Of a stretch of 64,000 bases of DNA, positions 53,400 to 62,670 are shown one piece after another. The notes under the pieces are model-generated. The model was not told the origin of the DNA, did no database searches, and worked only from the letters and a program-made list of their open reading frames with translations. The DNA comes from Frondihabitans peucedani (GTDB taxonomy: Bacteria > Actinomycetota > Actinomycetes > Actinomycetales > Microbacteriaceae). The translations under genes were made by a program, and so were the position numbers. Position 1 is the stretch's first letter, and each line of letters opens with the position of its first letter. Where the stretch lies: assembly GCF_039537585.1 (NCBI RefSeq), contig NZ_BAABAU010000001.1:1612001-1676000 (forward strand), written 5' to 3'.

Positions 53400-53469
53400 G
53401 GCGCCACAGGACGGCAGCGGTGCAGCGCCGCGGCGGGGTGCCCGCGCCGAGGCGACCCGCCGGAGGCCG
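53400..53469. repeat. 70-bp intergenic repeat, copy D
   Basis: Matches copy C (50129-50198) at 68 of 70 positions; the two changes are A for G and C for T. It lies in the convergent gap between the operon that starts at 50271 and the small membrane protein at 53501. The two copies bracket that operon in direct orientation, about 3.2 kb apart. Confidence 0.87.
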
Positions 53470-53500
53470 GAGGGGTGGAAGCGGGAGCCGGGGGTGCGGG

Positions 53501-53911
53501 TCAGGCGGGCAGGGCGGCGCCGACCGGCGCGTGACGGCGGGCGGGGCGGAGGCTGAGGCGGTAGGAGCGCGGCACCATGGCGCCGGCGGCGATCAGCTCG
53601 CGGCCGTCGCGCGGGTCGAGGAGGGGGAGGTCGCCGGCCAGGAGCGGCACGCTCGTGTAGCCCGCGGCCTTCTCGCGGGCGACGACGCGCGGCAGGGCGA
53701 TGCGGCAGAGCGGGAGGGCGACGATGCCCACGACCGTGACCAGGACCGGCAGGATCGTCGCGTCGAGACCGGCCGTCGCACCGGAGGCGACCATGAGGAG
53801 GGTGCCGACGAGCGAGAGCGTGCCGAGGGCGACGAAGGCGGCCGCCAGGACGGTCGCGAGGGCCCAGGTGTACGCGGGGACGCCGGAGACGAGGCGGGTG
53901 CTCTGCTGCAT
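53501..53911 (-). CDS. Small two-helix membrane protein of unknown function
   Basis: A 136-residue protein with two adjacent hydrophobic stretches (YTWALATVLAAAFVALGTLSLVGTLLMVAS and ILPVLVTVVGIVALPLCRI) and a basic, extra-membrane C-terminal half with LLAGDLPLLDPRDGRELIAAGAMVPRSYRLSLRP. I recognise no family. The ATG at 53911 is used; an upstream in-frame ATG at 53938 would add nine residues. It reads towards the repeat at 53400-53469. Codon bias and third-position GC are like its neighbours, which supports it being a real gene. Confidence 0.6.
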   Translation of the reverse strand: MQQSTRLVSGVPAYTWALATVLAAAFVALGTLSLVGTLLMVASGATAGLDATILPVLVTVVGIVALPLCRIALPRVVAREKAAGYTSVPLLAGDLPLLDPRDGRELIAAGAMVPRSYRLSLRPARRHAPVGAALPA

Positions 53912-54033
53912 GGTCGGGTCTTCCTGTCGAGGTCGCACCGTCGGTGCGTCGGTTCCTCTTCAGAGTAGGAAGACGGGGCCCGCCGCCGCGCGTCCACGTT
54001 CGAGTGCCATCCGCTCGGGGGGCACGCCCGCCG

Positions 54034-55152
54034 TCAGCCCGCGACCGGCTCCCGGGCGGGACGGGGGCGGCGCTTGAAGGGGCGCCCGGCGAGCGCCAGG
54101 CTGGCGGGCGTCCGGCGCGCGAGCGTCGAGACGACGTAGGCCAGCAGGACGACGACGACGTACGCCACGAGCGTCAGCCACGGTGTCGGGACGTGCCCCT
54201 CGACCCAGTCGTCGCCCACCCACAGCAGGAGCCACAGCACGATCGGGTGCGCCAGGAAGATTCCGAACGAGCGGTCGGAGATGACGGTGACCGCTCTCGC
54301 GATCCTGCTCTCGGGGTCTCGCCGGTCGGACCACCAGGTGCCGAGCGCCAGGAATCCGAGCCCGACCGCGACCGACCAGACCATGAGCGCCGGCTGGAGC
54401 GGCGTGCCGGCCCGGTAGTAGCTCACGCCCGACGCGATCGAGATGCCGAAGAAGGCCAGCATCGCCAGCCCGGTGGCGGCTGTGACGACCGCGATCAGGC
54501 GGCGGTGCGCCCGCACCCAGGCCAGGAACTCCCGCGCGTGGAAGGCGGCGACCGCGCCGAGGAACACGAAGAACAGGTAGGTGATGAAGAGGCTCTTGGG
54601 GTTCTCGGCGATCCAGCCGAGGCTGTGCGGCGAGTAGCGGAGGAACCAGGTGAAGACGAGCTGGTACGCCCCGGTCACCGCGAGCAGGACCGCGTGGCGG
54701 CCCTTCGTCTTCTCGATGATCCACAGGAAGACGGGGAACAGGACGTAGACCTGCATCGTCACGAGCAGGAAGTAGAGGTGGTACCAGGCGGTGCCCTCGA
54801 CGAGGTGCTGCAGGAACGAGACCGTGGCCTCGCCGAGCGTGTAGTGCGGCGACCGCAGGTTGCTCGAGACGAAGTAGATGAGCGACCAGGTGACGTACGG
54901 CACGGCGACCAGCAGGAGGCGGCGCGGCACCGTCCGGACGAACGGGCGCGGCTTGCTGAAGTAGCTGTAGGCCAGCACGAAGGCGGTCAGGGCGAAGAAC
55001 ACCTCGCGGGTGAAGTGCAGGAGCGCCAGGAGACCGTAGAGGCCCAGGTCGTCGGACGCGACCGTGTGGCTGGTGGTGTGGACTCCGATGACGCAGGCGA
55101 AGGTCAGGATCCGGACCACGTCGATCTCGTACAGGCGCGGGGCGGAGGGCAT
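54034..55152 (-). CDS. Acyltransferase_3-family integral membrane acyltransferase
   Basis: A 372-residue membrane protein with about ten hydrophobic segments. The start LYEIDVVRILTFACVIGVHTTSHT fits the family pattern with the R-x10-H catalytic motif (Arg near 14, His near 25). Further marks are HFTREVFFALTAFVLAYSYF near 46 and FGIFLAHPIVLWLLLW near 300. Family members move acetyl, succinyl or longer acyl groups to cell-surface sugars or lipids. The N-terminus is near the start ATG at 55152. No polysaccharide genes are adjacent, so the acceptor is not known. A basic tail ends the protein. Confidence 0.87.
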   Translation of the reverse strand: MPSAPRLYEIDVVRILTFACVIGVHTTSHTVASDDLGLYGLLALLHFTREVFFALTAFVLAYSYFSKPRPFVRTVPRRLLLVAVPYVTWSLIYFVSSNLRSPHYTLGEATVSFLQHLVEGTAWYHLYFLLVTMQVYVLFPVFLWIIEKTKGRHAVLLAVTGAYQLVFTWFLRYSPHSLGWIAENPKSLFITYLFFVFLGAVAAFHAREFLAWVRAHRRLIAVVTAATGLAMLAFFGISIASGVSYYRAGTPLQPALMVWSVAVGLGFLALGTWWSDRRDPESRIARAVTVISDRSFGIFLAHPIVLWLLLWVGDDWVEGHVPTPWLTLVAYVVVVLLAYVVSTLARRTPASLALAGRPFKRRPRPAREPVAG

Positions 55153-55204
55153 CCTGCGATTCTATCGACGCGGCTGTCGGACGGCCCGGGCCCTCACGCA
55201 CGAG

Positions 55205-55234
55205 AGCGGCGGGCAGCCGGAGCCGCCCGCCGCT
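55205..55234 (-). terminator. Hairpin after the alcohol dehydrogenase gene
   Basis: AGCGGCGGGC (55205-55214) and GCCCGCCGCT (55225-55234) form a perfect 10-bp GC stem around a ten-base loop. It is 15 bases past the stop of the leftward alcohol dehydrogenase gene and before the acyltransferase start, a normal place for a terminator. Confidence 0.72.
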
Positions 55235-55248
55235 CGATCACGCGGGAC

Positions 55249-56298
55249 TCAGTTGTCGAACGTCGCCGCGTCGATCACGAAGCGGTAGCGCACGTCGCTC
55301 TTGAGCACGCGCTCGTAGGCGTCGTTGATGTCGCTCGCACCGATGAGCTCGGTCTCGGGCAGGATGCCGTGCTCGGCGCAGAAGTCGAGCATCTCCTGCG
55401 TCTCGCGGATGCCTCCGATGGAGGAGCCGGCGAAGGAGCGGCGAGCGCCGAACAGCGTGAACACGTGCATGGGCAGCGGCTCGGCGGGGGCGCCGACGTT
55501 GACCATGGTGCCGTCGAGGTCGAGGAGCGAGAGGTACGCGTCGACGTCGAGCTTGGCCGAGACGGTGTTCAGGATGACGTCGAAGCTGTTCTTCAGCTCG
55601 TCGAACGTCTTCGGGTCGCCGGTCGCGTAGTAGTGGTCGGCGCCGAACTTCAGGCCGTCCTCCTGCTTCGACAGGGTCTGCGAGAGGACCGTGACCTCGG
55701 CGCCCATGGCGTGAGCGATCTTGACGCCCAGGTGGCCGAGGCCGCCCATGCCGACGACGGCGACGCGGGTGCCGGGGCCGACCTTCCAGTGGTGGAGGGG
55801 CGAGTAGGTCGTGATGCCGGCGCAGAGGAGCGGCGCGGCGGCAGCGAAGTCGAGACCCTCGGGGATGCTCAGGACGAAGGCCTCGGTGACGACGACCTCG
55901 CTCGAGTAGCCGCCCTGGGTGATCGTGCCGTCGGCGGGGTCGACGCCCGCGTAGGTCTGGATGTTGCCCTTCTGGCAGTACTGCTCCTCGCCGGCGAGGC
56001 AGTTCTTGCACTCGCCGCAGGAGTTGACCATGCAGCCGACGCCGACGCGGTCGCCGACGGAGTACCTGGTGACCTCGGAGCCGACCTCGGCGACCAGGCC
56101 GACGATCTCGTGGCCCACGACCTGCGGGTACTGGATGGGACCCCACTCGCCGCGGACGGTGTGGATGTCGGAGTGGCAGATGCCGGCGTACTTGATGTCG
56201 ATGCGGACGTCGCGAGGGCCGACGTCGCGGCGCTCGATGGTGGTGGGGATGAGGGGCTCTGTCGCGGACGGGGCCGCGTAGGCGTTCACAGTGGGCAT
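55249..56298 (-). CDS. adhC: Zinc-dependent NAD(P) alcohol dehydrogenase (AdhC type)
   Basis: A 349-residue medium-chain dehydrogenase. The catalytic-zinc ligands are in [17 protein letters not shown] near 36-50 and [14 protein letters not shown] near 62; the structural-zinc cysteines are in [15 protein letters not shown] near 94-108; the cofactor loop is [21 protein letters not shown] near 178. It closely resembles the mycobacterial AdhC/cinnamyl-alcohol-type reductases that reduce aldehydes with NADPH. The ATG at 56298 gives MPTVNAYAA, the usual family start; a longer reading adds six residues. It is followed by a terminator and stands alone. Confidence 0.92.
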   Translation of the reverse strand: MPTVNAYAAPSATEPLIPTTIERRDVGPRDVRIDIKYAGICHSDIHTVRGEWGPIQYPQVVGHEIVGLVAEVGSEVTRYSVGDRVGVGCMVNSCGECKNCLAGEEQYCQKGNIQTYAGVDPADGTITQGGYSSEVVVTEAFVLSIPEGLDFAAAAPLLCAGITTYSPLHHWKVGPGTRVAVVGMGGLGHLGVKIAHAMGAEVTVLSQTLSKQEDGLKFGADHYYATGDPKTFDELKNSFDVILNTVSAKLDVDAYLSLLDLDGTMVNVGAPAEPLPMHVFTLFGARRSFAGSSIGGIRETQEMLDFCAEHGILPETELIGASDINDAYERVLKSDVRYRFVIDAATFDN

Positions 56299-56377
56299 TG
56301 AACCAGTCAAACGCATGCCCGCTGAGAGAGGGAGGGCACGTCAGGGCACCCCTCGCGGGAATGTCCGCTGAGCGCCG

Positions 56378-56581
56378 TCAGACGCCGGTCTTCGCGCCGG
56401 CCTGCGCCTCGGCCTCTGCCTCCGCCCGCGCCTCTGCCTCGTCGTGCGCGTCGACGGTCGTCGCGGCCGCAGGAGCAGGCCGGTACGACACGCTCGCCGA
56501 CCGGGCGGGGACGCGGGAGACGACGAGCGCCGCCAGGATCGTGACGACGACGCAGGCCAGGGCGAAGAGGAGGGGTGCCAT
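56378..56581 (-). CDS. Small single-pass membrane protein, hypothetical
   Basis: A 67-residue protein with one N-terminal hydrophobic helix (MAPLLFALACVVVTILAALVV) and a charged tail made of EA repeats (DEAEARAEAEAEAQAGA), likely a short alpha-helix. It has no recognisable family. The ATG at 56581 is in a plausible position between the esterase and alcohol dehydrogenase genes. Small size makes the call less certain. Confidence 0.5.
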   Translation of the reverse strand: MAPLLFALACVVVTILAALVVSRVPARSASVSYRPAPAAATTVDAHDEAEARAEAEAEAQAGAKTGV

Positions 56582-56647
56582 GCTCGGATTCTAGCGGCGC
56601 CGCCAGAGGCAGCCTCCCGCCAGAGGCAGCCTCCTGCGTCGGGCTGC

Positions 56648-58015
<1,368 letters not shown>

Positions 58016-58078
58016 CCCCTCATCCTGCCCCAGCGGATCCGTGGGATCGCTTGCGCCGCGTCGGGAGGCGGGGCTAAC

Positions 58079-58098
58079 GTACAACCACATGGTTGTAC
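58079..58098. promoter_or_regulatory. Palindromic operator covering the ArsR start codon
   Basis: GTACAACCA and its exact complement TGGTTGTAC are separated by two bases, a 20-bp perfect dyad in which the ATG start codon (58089-58091) is embedded. It must be the binding site of the ArsR protein or a coincidence of coding MVVQ; location over the start codon gives a simple means of autorepression. Confidence 0.75.
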
Positions 58099-58484
58099 AA
58101 CAGGAACTCACGAGCGCCGAGGTCGACCTCCTCTTCCACGCGCTGGCCGACGCCACCCGGCGCGACATCGTCCAGCGCGTGATCGACGAGGAGCAGTCGG
58201 TGTCGACGCTCGCGCGCGCCTACGAGGTCAGCTTCGCTGCGATCCAGAAGCACGTCGCGGTCCTCGAGCGCGCGCGCCTCGTCACGAAACGGCGCCGCGG
58301 CCGGGAGCAGATCGTGCACGGCGAGATCGACACGCTGAGCCGGGCCGAGCGGCTCCTCCAGCAGTACCTCGAGCTCTGGCAGCAGCGGGCGGGCCGCATG
58401 GACGCCCTGCTGCGAGAAGACGAGGGGCGTGATCCTGCGCCCTCGGCCGGACCGACACCCGTCACACGGAAGGACACCCCATGA
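58089..58484 (+). CDS. ArsR-family winged-helix regulator
   Basis: A 131-residue ArsR-type regulator: EVDLLFHALADATRRDIVQRVIDEEQSVSTLARAYEVSFAAIQKHVAVLERARLVTKRRRGREQIVHGE is the standard winged helix. It lacks the metal-binding ELCVC motif of arsenic or zinc sensors and belongs to the group that accompanies SRPBCC (AHSA1) proteins. It begins with MVVQQ at an ATG inside a 20-bp palindrome. Its stop overlaps the next start as ATGA, so regulator and SRPBCC protein form one translationally coupled unit. The effector is unknown. Confidence 0.9.
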   Translation: MVVQQELTSAEVDLLFHALADATRRDIVQRVIDEEQSVSTLARAYEVSFAAIQKHVAVLERARLVTKRRRGREQIVHGEIDTLSRAERLLQQYLELWQQRAGRMDALLREDEGRDPAPSAGPTPVTRKDTP

Positions 58485-58978
58485 CCACCACCCTCGAGTC
58501 GACGGTCGACGCCGACGCGCTGACCCTGACCTTCGTCGCCGAGTTCGACGCCGCACCCGACCGCGTCTGGCAGCTCTGGGTCGATCCCCGCCAGCTGGAG
58601 CGCTGGTGGGGCCCGCCGACCTGGCCCGCCACGTTCGTCGAGCACGATCCCACGCCCGGCGGCGTCTCGAAGTACTTCATGACCGGGCCGGACGGCACCC
58701 GCTCGGCCGGCTGGTGGCGGTTCGTCTCGCTCACGCCTCCGGAGTCGCTCGTCTTCGAGGACGGCTTCGCGACCGAGGCCGGCGAGCTCGACGACTCGCT
58801 TCCCACCACGCGGACGAGCGTCACGCTGGCCGGGATCGACGGCGGCGACACCCGGACCAGGATGACGACCGTCACGCGTTTCACGAGCGCCGACGAGCTC
58901 GAGAAGCTCCTCCAGATGGGCATGCGCGAGGGCATGACGGAGGCGATGGGTCAGATCGAGGCGATCCTCGCCGGCTGA
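58481..58978 (+). CDS. SRPBCC (AHSA1-like) domain protein
   Basis: A 165-residue single-domain protein of the SRPBCC/AHSA1 superfamily: LTLTFVAEFDAAPDRVWQLWVDPRQLERWWGPPTWPATFVEHDPTPGG at the N-terminus and the TRVTRFTSADELEKLLQMGMREGMTEAMGQIEAIL helix at the end. The fold is a ligand-binding beta-cup with a long helix. Members paired with ArsR regulators are thought to bind a hydrophobic or signalling molecule; biochemical roles are not known. It is translationally coupled to the ArsR gene and followed 18 bases later by a terminator. Confidence 0.9.
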   Translation: MTTTLESTVDADALTLTFVAEFDAAPDRVWQLWVDPRQLERWWGPPTWPATFVEHDPTPGGVSKYFMTGPDGTRSAGWWRFVSLTPPESLVFEDGFATEAGELDDSLPTTRTSVTLAGIDGGDTRTRMTTVTRFTSADELEKLLQMGMREGMTEAMGQIEAILAG

Positions 58979-58996
58979 GGACGGCCGCACGAGAGA

Positions 58997-59041
58997 GGGG
59001 TCCGCCCTCCCCGAACCGGAAGGCGGACCCCGTCGACGCGG
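58997..59041 (+). terminator. Hairpin terminator after the ArsR-SRPBCC operon
   Basis: GGGGTCCGCC (58997-59006) and GGCGGACCCC (59032-59041) form a perfect 10-bp stem with a 25-base loop. It is 18 bases past the SRPBCC stop. The following 165 bases to the next gene's end are unusually AT-rich between 59140 and 59200 and show no gene. Confidence 0.7.
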
Positions 59042-59206
59042 CGAGACGAGCCGCCCGAACGGCTGGCCTCCAGGTGGTCCCTACTCCACCTCCGCGCACC
59101 TCACGAGCGGAGTCGCTTGTGCGTGAAGAGACCGTAGCAACAATTTCCAACAAAGTTAACGCGTGGTCGGGTATTTGTTGAGTCTTGGTCGAAAACCACC
59201 CGCGCG

Positions 59207-60478
59207 TCACCTGTCCGATTGTCGCGACCCGACAATGCGAGCCGGATCGACGAGGGACCGGTTGATCTCGAGGCGGACGAGCTCCGCGGCATCCTGGTCG
59301 TCGCGGTAGAACGACCGGATCCGCAGGCCCTCCCACAGCCCGAGCATCCACACGCCGGCCTCGTCGGGGTCGACCCCCGGGCGCAGGAGCCCGTCGGCCT
59401 GCACCTCGCGGTAGACGCCCCGCAACCGGTCGATCAGCCGACCGTACCGCTCGACGAAGTACGCCTGGGCAGGATGGTACGGATCGACCGCCTCGAACGC
59501 CAGAGCCGAGCGCACCCGCGAGATGTCTCCGGCGTCGGGGTAGGCGAACGCGAGCTCGTAGACCTCGCGGAGGTAGTCGAGGCCACGAGCCTCGTCGCCG
59601 CTGGCGATGCGCGGCTGGTCGGGCCGCCCGCCGGCCTCGAGGACCTCGCGCAGGAGGTCCTCCTTCGTCGGGAAGTGGTAGATCAGCGTCGTGTGGGGGA
59701 TGTCGAGCTCCGCGGCGATGGCCCTGATGCGCGCCTTCCGGAAGCCCTCCGCGGCGAAGACGACGCCGGCAGCCCGGACGATCCGGTCGCGGAGGGGGAG
59801 GTCGGTGTCGTCGGCGGCAGCGGCGCCGGGACCGAGGCGTCGCGCAGGAGGCTGCGAGGGGCGTGCCGGATCGCGCGGGACAGGATCGTGCAGGGCAGGA
59901 TCGCGCACGGTCGTCAGCGGCGGATACCCGGCCCCGTCGCCGACCTCCGCGATCCTGCGATCGAGGCTCGTCCACGGGTCGATGCGCGACGGCTCGTAGA
60001 GCCACATCAGACGGAGGCCCTCCCATCCCGCCTGGACGGCGCGCGCCTCGGGCCCGAGGCTCCCTCCGAGCAGCCCCTCGATCCCGGAGAGCTGCTCGGC
60101 GACGAACGCGTGCCCGGCGTGCGACGGCCGCCGCGCCTCGCCGATCAGGTTCGTGTAGAGCGTCGCCTCGTCGCGCCTCTCGAGGAGGCGGTCGAGGAGG
60201 AGCCGGACCTGCTCGCGCGGCGGCCGGTCGGCCACGCCCAGCGCTCGGAACGCCTCGAGGTTCCGATCGTTGATCCGCTCGACCATGGCCGTGTAGAGGG
60301 CCTCCTTGTCGGCGAAGTGCCGGGCGACGCCGGGCGCGCTCATCCCGGCCCGGGCGGCGACGCCGCGGAGGGAGCCGTCGGCGTAGCCCCGCGCCACGAA
60401 CTCGGCCTCGGCGGCGTCGAGGATCTCGACCCGGCTCGCCGCGCTGCGTCGGCGTCGGCCGTCGGAGGGGGTGGCCAT
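59207..60478 (-). CDS. Tandem (double) TetR regulator in one polypeptide
   Basis: A 423-residue protein made of two complete TetR units. Unit 1 (residues 1-195) has RVEILDAAEAEFVARGYADGSLRGVAARAGMSAPGVARHFADKEALYTAMV near 17-66 and a ligand domain. A flexible linker of D-P and P-S repeats (about 195-225) leads to unit 2 with DRIVRAAGVVFAAEGFRKARIRAIAAELDIPHTTLIYHFPTKEDLLREVL near 232-280 and its own ligand domain. Normally TetR proteins dimerise; a fused pair could act as a built-in pseudo-dimer and bind an asymmetric site. The ATG at 60478 is used. CCGAC/GTCGG dyads flank both ends of the gene. Confidence 0.9.
   Translation of the reverse strand: MATPSDGRRRRSAASRVEILDAAEAEFVARGYADGSLRGVAARAGMSAPGVARHFADKEALYTAMVERINDRNLEAFRALGVADRPPREQVRLLLDRLLERRDEATLYTNLIGEARRPSHAGHAFVAEQLSGIEGLLGGSLGPEARAVQAGWEGLRLMWLYEPSRIDPWTSLDRRIAEVGDGAGYPPLTTVRDPALHDPVPRDPARPSQPPARRLGPGAAAADDTDLPLRDRIVRAAGVVFAAEGFRKARIRAIAAELDIPHTTLIYHFPTKEDLLREVLEAGGRPDQPRIASGDEARGLDYLREVYELAFAYPDAGDISRVRSALAFEAVDPYHPAQAYFVERYGRLIDRLRGVYREVQADGLLRPGVDPDEAGVWMLGLWEGLRIRSFYRDDQDAAELVRLEINRSLVDPARIVGSRQSDR
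59218..59236. promoter_or_regulatory. Inverted repeat overlapping the end of the double-TetR gene
   Basis: ATTGTCG-N5-CGACAAT is a perfect 19-bp dyad that covers the last codons of the double-TetR gene. The half-site CCGACAAT recurs at 60534-60541 on the other side of the gene, which suggests both are recognised by the same protein; alternatively it is part of a termination hairpin. Confidence 0.45.
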
Positions 60479-60489
60479 GCGGACTCCTC

Positions 60490-60557
60490 CCGACGACTGT
60501 CGGAGCCGATGGCTGGAACGTACCCCGATCTGGCCGACAATGTTAGCAGCTGGTCGG
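60490..60557. promoter_or_regulatory. CCGAC/GTCGG dyads between the double-TetR gene and the GT39-like gene
   Basis: In the 111-bp divergent gap there are two inverted pairs: CCGAC-N4-GTCGG (60490-60503) and CCGAC-N14-GTCGG (60534-60557). Two differently spaced pairs are what a fused, asymmetric double-TetR protein might read. Regulation of both flanking genes is inferred. Confidence 0.55.
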
Positions 60558-60589
60558 ATACGGCCGCAGGCTCATGCGAGCATGGCGGC

Positions 60590-62581
60590 GTGACTCGACC
60601 GCACGAAGCCCGCTGGCTCCTCGCCCTCGCCGCGCTCGTCGCGTGCTTCGTCGTCGTCGCCACCTGGAACCTCGGTACGGCCGGCTACTCCGAGTTCTAC
60701 GCCTCGGCGGCACACAGCATGACTGTGAGCGGCGGTGCGTTCTGGTCGGGGTCATTCGATCCTGCGGCGACCATCACCCTCGACAAGCTGTCGGGATTCC
60801 TGGTGCCGCAGGCCCTCTCGGCCCGGCTGTTCGGGTTCCACGAGTGGTCGCTCGCGCTCCCGCAGGTCGTCGAGGGCGCCGTGACGATCGTCGCGGTGTT
60901 CGTCATCGGTCGTCGTCTCCGTGGTCCGGGGACCGGCCTCCTCGCCGCCGGGGCCTTCGCCGTCACGCCCCTGATGGTCTCGATGTTCGGCCACACGATG
61001 GAGGACGGCCTCCTCACGATGAGCCTCGCGGTGGCCTTCGTCTTCTTCCAGCGCTCAGTCGAGACCGGTCGGGTCAGAGACCTCGTGCTCGCCGGGATCG
61101 TCGTCGGGATCGGCTTCCAGGCGAAGATGCTGCAGGCGTGGTTCATCGTGCCCGCGCTCGTGGTCGCCGTCCTGGTCGCCGGGCGGCCTCTGCTCCGGTC
61201 GCGGCTCAAGCGGGGGCTCCTGCTGATCGGCGTCGTCATCGTGGCCTCCCTCGCCTGGATGACCGTGATGCAGCTGATCCCCGCCGGGTCGCGGCCGTTC
61301 TTCGACGGCAGCCGCGAGGACGACGTGTTCACGCAGGTCTTCGGCTACAACGGCCTGAACCGCTTCGTGCCCGGCCTGATCCCGGGGGCGGCGCCGACGT
61401 TCCACAGCCCGACGCTGTCTCCCGGCTCGGACGGGATCAGCCCGCTGAAGCTCCTCGAGCCGGCGTTCGCCACCCAGGTCGGCTGGTTCTTCCCGTTGGC
61501 GCTCGCGGGACTCGTGGGCTCGCCGCGTCGACGGGCGCAGGATCACGCCACCGCCACGACGACCATCGCCCTCGGCGGCTGGCTCGTCACCTCCGTCGCG
61601 GTCCTCAGCGTCACGGCGATCCCGCACACGGCCTACCTGGCGGCGGTGAGCGTCCAAGTGAGCCTCTTCGCGGCCATCGGGCTGCGCGACTCCGCAGCCG
61701 CGGCCCGACAGGGGCGACCGGCCCCGCTCCTCGCGGTCGTGGGGGTCTCGACGGCGTGGAGCCTCGTGCTCCTGGTGAAGAGCACCGTCGCGCCGACCTG
61801 GCTGATCGCCGTCGTCGCGCTGACCGGCGGCCTCGCGGTCGTGGTGCTCGCGGGGGTGCTGGTCTCGCGGGTCGTGCTCTCGCGGGTCCTGGTCTCACGG
61901 GTCCTGGTCTCGGCGCGGCTGCCGAGAGCCCGCCGACCCCGCCGCGCACCCCGAGGCGGCCTGGCCCTCGTCGTCACGGTCGCCACGGCGCTGGGAGCGG
62001 CGGCCCTCGTTGCCGCACCCTCCGTCTGGACGCTGTCGACTCTCGATCCTGCGCTCGCCGGCACGGCCAACGACGCCTACGCCGGCCCGCGCCCTCAGCG
62101 GGTGGGGTTCTTCTTCCAGACCGATGCCCCTCCGGCTGATCGCGAGTCGTTCGACCGCTTCCGGGTCGAGCCGCCGGTCTGGTCCGCCCCCGACGTCGCT
62201 CTCACGCCGGAGCAGGAGAGCCTCGTCCGCTTCACCCGCCGGAACATCGACGGCGGCCCTCTCTTCACGACGACGTCCTGGTTCGAGGCAGCGCCTTATC
62301 TCATCGCCGCCGGGCTCGACGTCCGGTCGATCGGCGGGTTCTCCGGAGCGATCCCGACGCCCACGCTCGGCGAGGTGCGACGCGGCGTCGCGGACGGCTC
62401 GCTCCGCTACTTCCTGCTGCCGTCTCGCTCGACGCCGCGTGCAGGATCGGCGGGAGGGCGAACCGAGGCGGGCAGGATCACGGCCTGGGTGACCGCATCC
62501 TGCTCTCTCGTGCCCGACTCGCGCTACGAGGGCACGACCACGCTGGCCGGCCTGTCGCTCTGGGACTGCCGGGTGCGGTGA
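60590..62581 (+). CDS. GT39-like (ArnT/mannosyltransferase-type) membrane glycosyltransferase
   Basis: A 663-residue polytopic protein. It has about ten to twelve hydrophobic segments, from WLLALAALVACFVVVATWNL onward. The luminal loop with GTAGYSEFYASAAHSM and FDPAATITLDKLSGFLVPQALSARLFGFHEWSL is the family hallmark near residue 30-85, and MFGHTMEDGLLTMSLAVAFVFF near 130 follows. The last 150 residues are a soluble domain without further membrane segments. Members use polyprenyl-phosphate sugars to glycosylate proteins or lipids at the outer face. The start is GTG at 60590, after the double-TetR promoter region. The acceptor is unknown; the family assignment is firm at superfamily level. Confidence 0.82.
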   Translation: MTRPHEARWLLALAALVACFVVVATWNLGTAGYSEFYASAAHSMTVSGGAFWSGSFDPAATITLDKLSGFLVPQALSARLFGFHEWSLALPQVVEGAVTIVAVFVIGRRLRGPGTGLLAAGAFAVTPLMVSMFGHTMEDGLLTMSLAVAFVFFQRSVETGRVRDLVLAGIVVGIGFQAKMLQAWFIVPALVVAVLVAGRPLLRSRLKRGLLLIGVVIVASLAWMTVMQLIPAGSRPFFDGSREDDVFTQVFGYNGLNRFVPGLIPGAAPTFHSPTLSPGSDGISPLKLLEPAFATQVGWFFPLALAGLVGSPRRRAQDHATATTTIALGGWLVTSVAVLSVTAIPHTAYLAAVSVQVSLFAAIGLRDSAAAARQGRPAPLLAVVGVSTAWSLVLLVKSTVAPTWLIAVVALTGGLAVVVLAGVLVSRVVLSRVLVSRVLVSARLPRARRPRRAPRGGLALVVTVATALGAAALVAAPSVWTLSTLDPALAGTANDAYAGPRPQRVGFFFQTDAPPADRESFDRFRVEPPVWSAPDVALTPEQESLVRFTRRNIDGGPLFTTTSWFEAAPYLIAAGLDVRSIGGFSGAIPTPTLGEVRRGVADGSLRYFLLPSRSTPRAGSAGGRTEAGRITAWVTASCSLVPDSRYEGTTTLAGLSLWDCRVR

Positions 62582-62670
62582 GCCTCGGCTCCCGCTCCCC
62601 GACTCGACCTGGACGCGTGAGCCCACGAGCCCTAGGGTTGCGCCGAGCGGATCACCGAGAGGGGCAGCAC

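Noticed and set aside
50129-53469. Repeats C and D as ends of a composite transposon
   Set aside because: No transposase, no target-site duplication and no terminal inverted repeats are seen; the operon has the same codon style as its surroundings.
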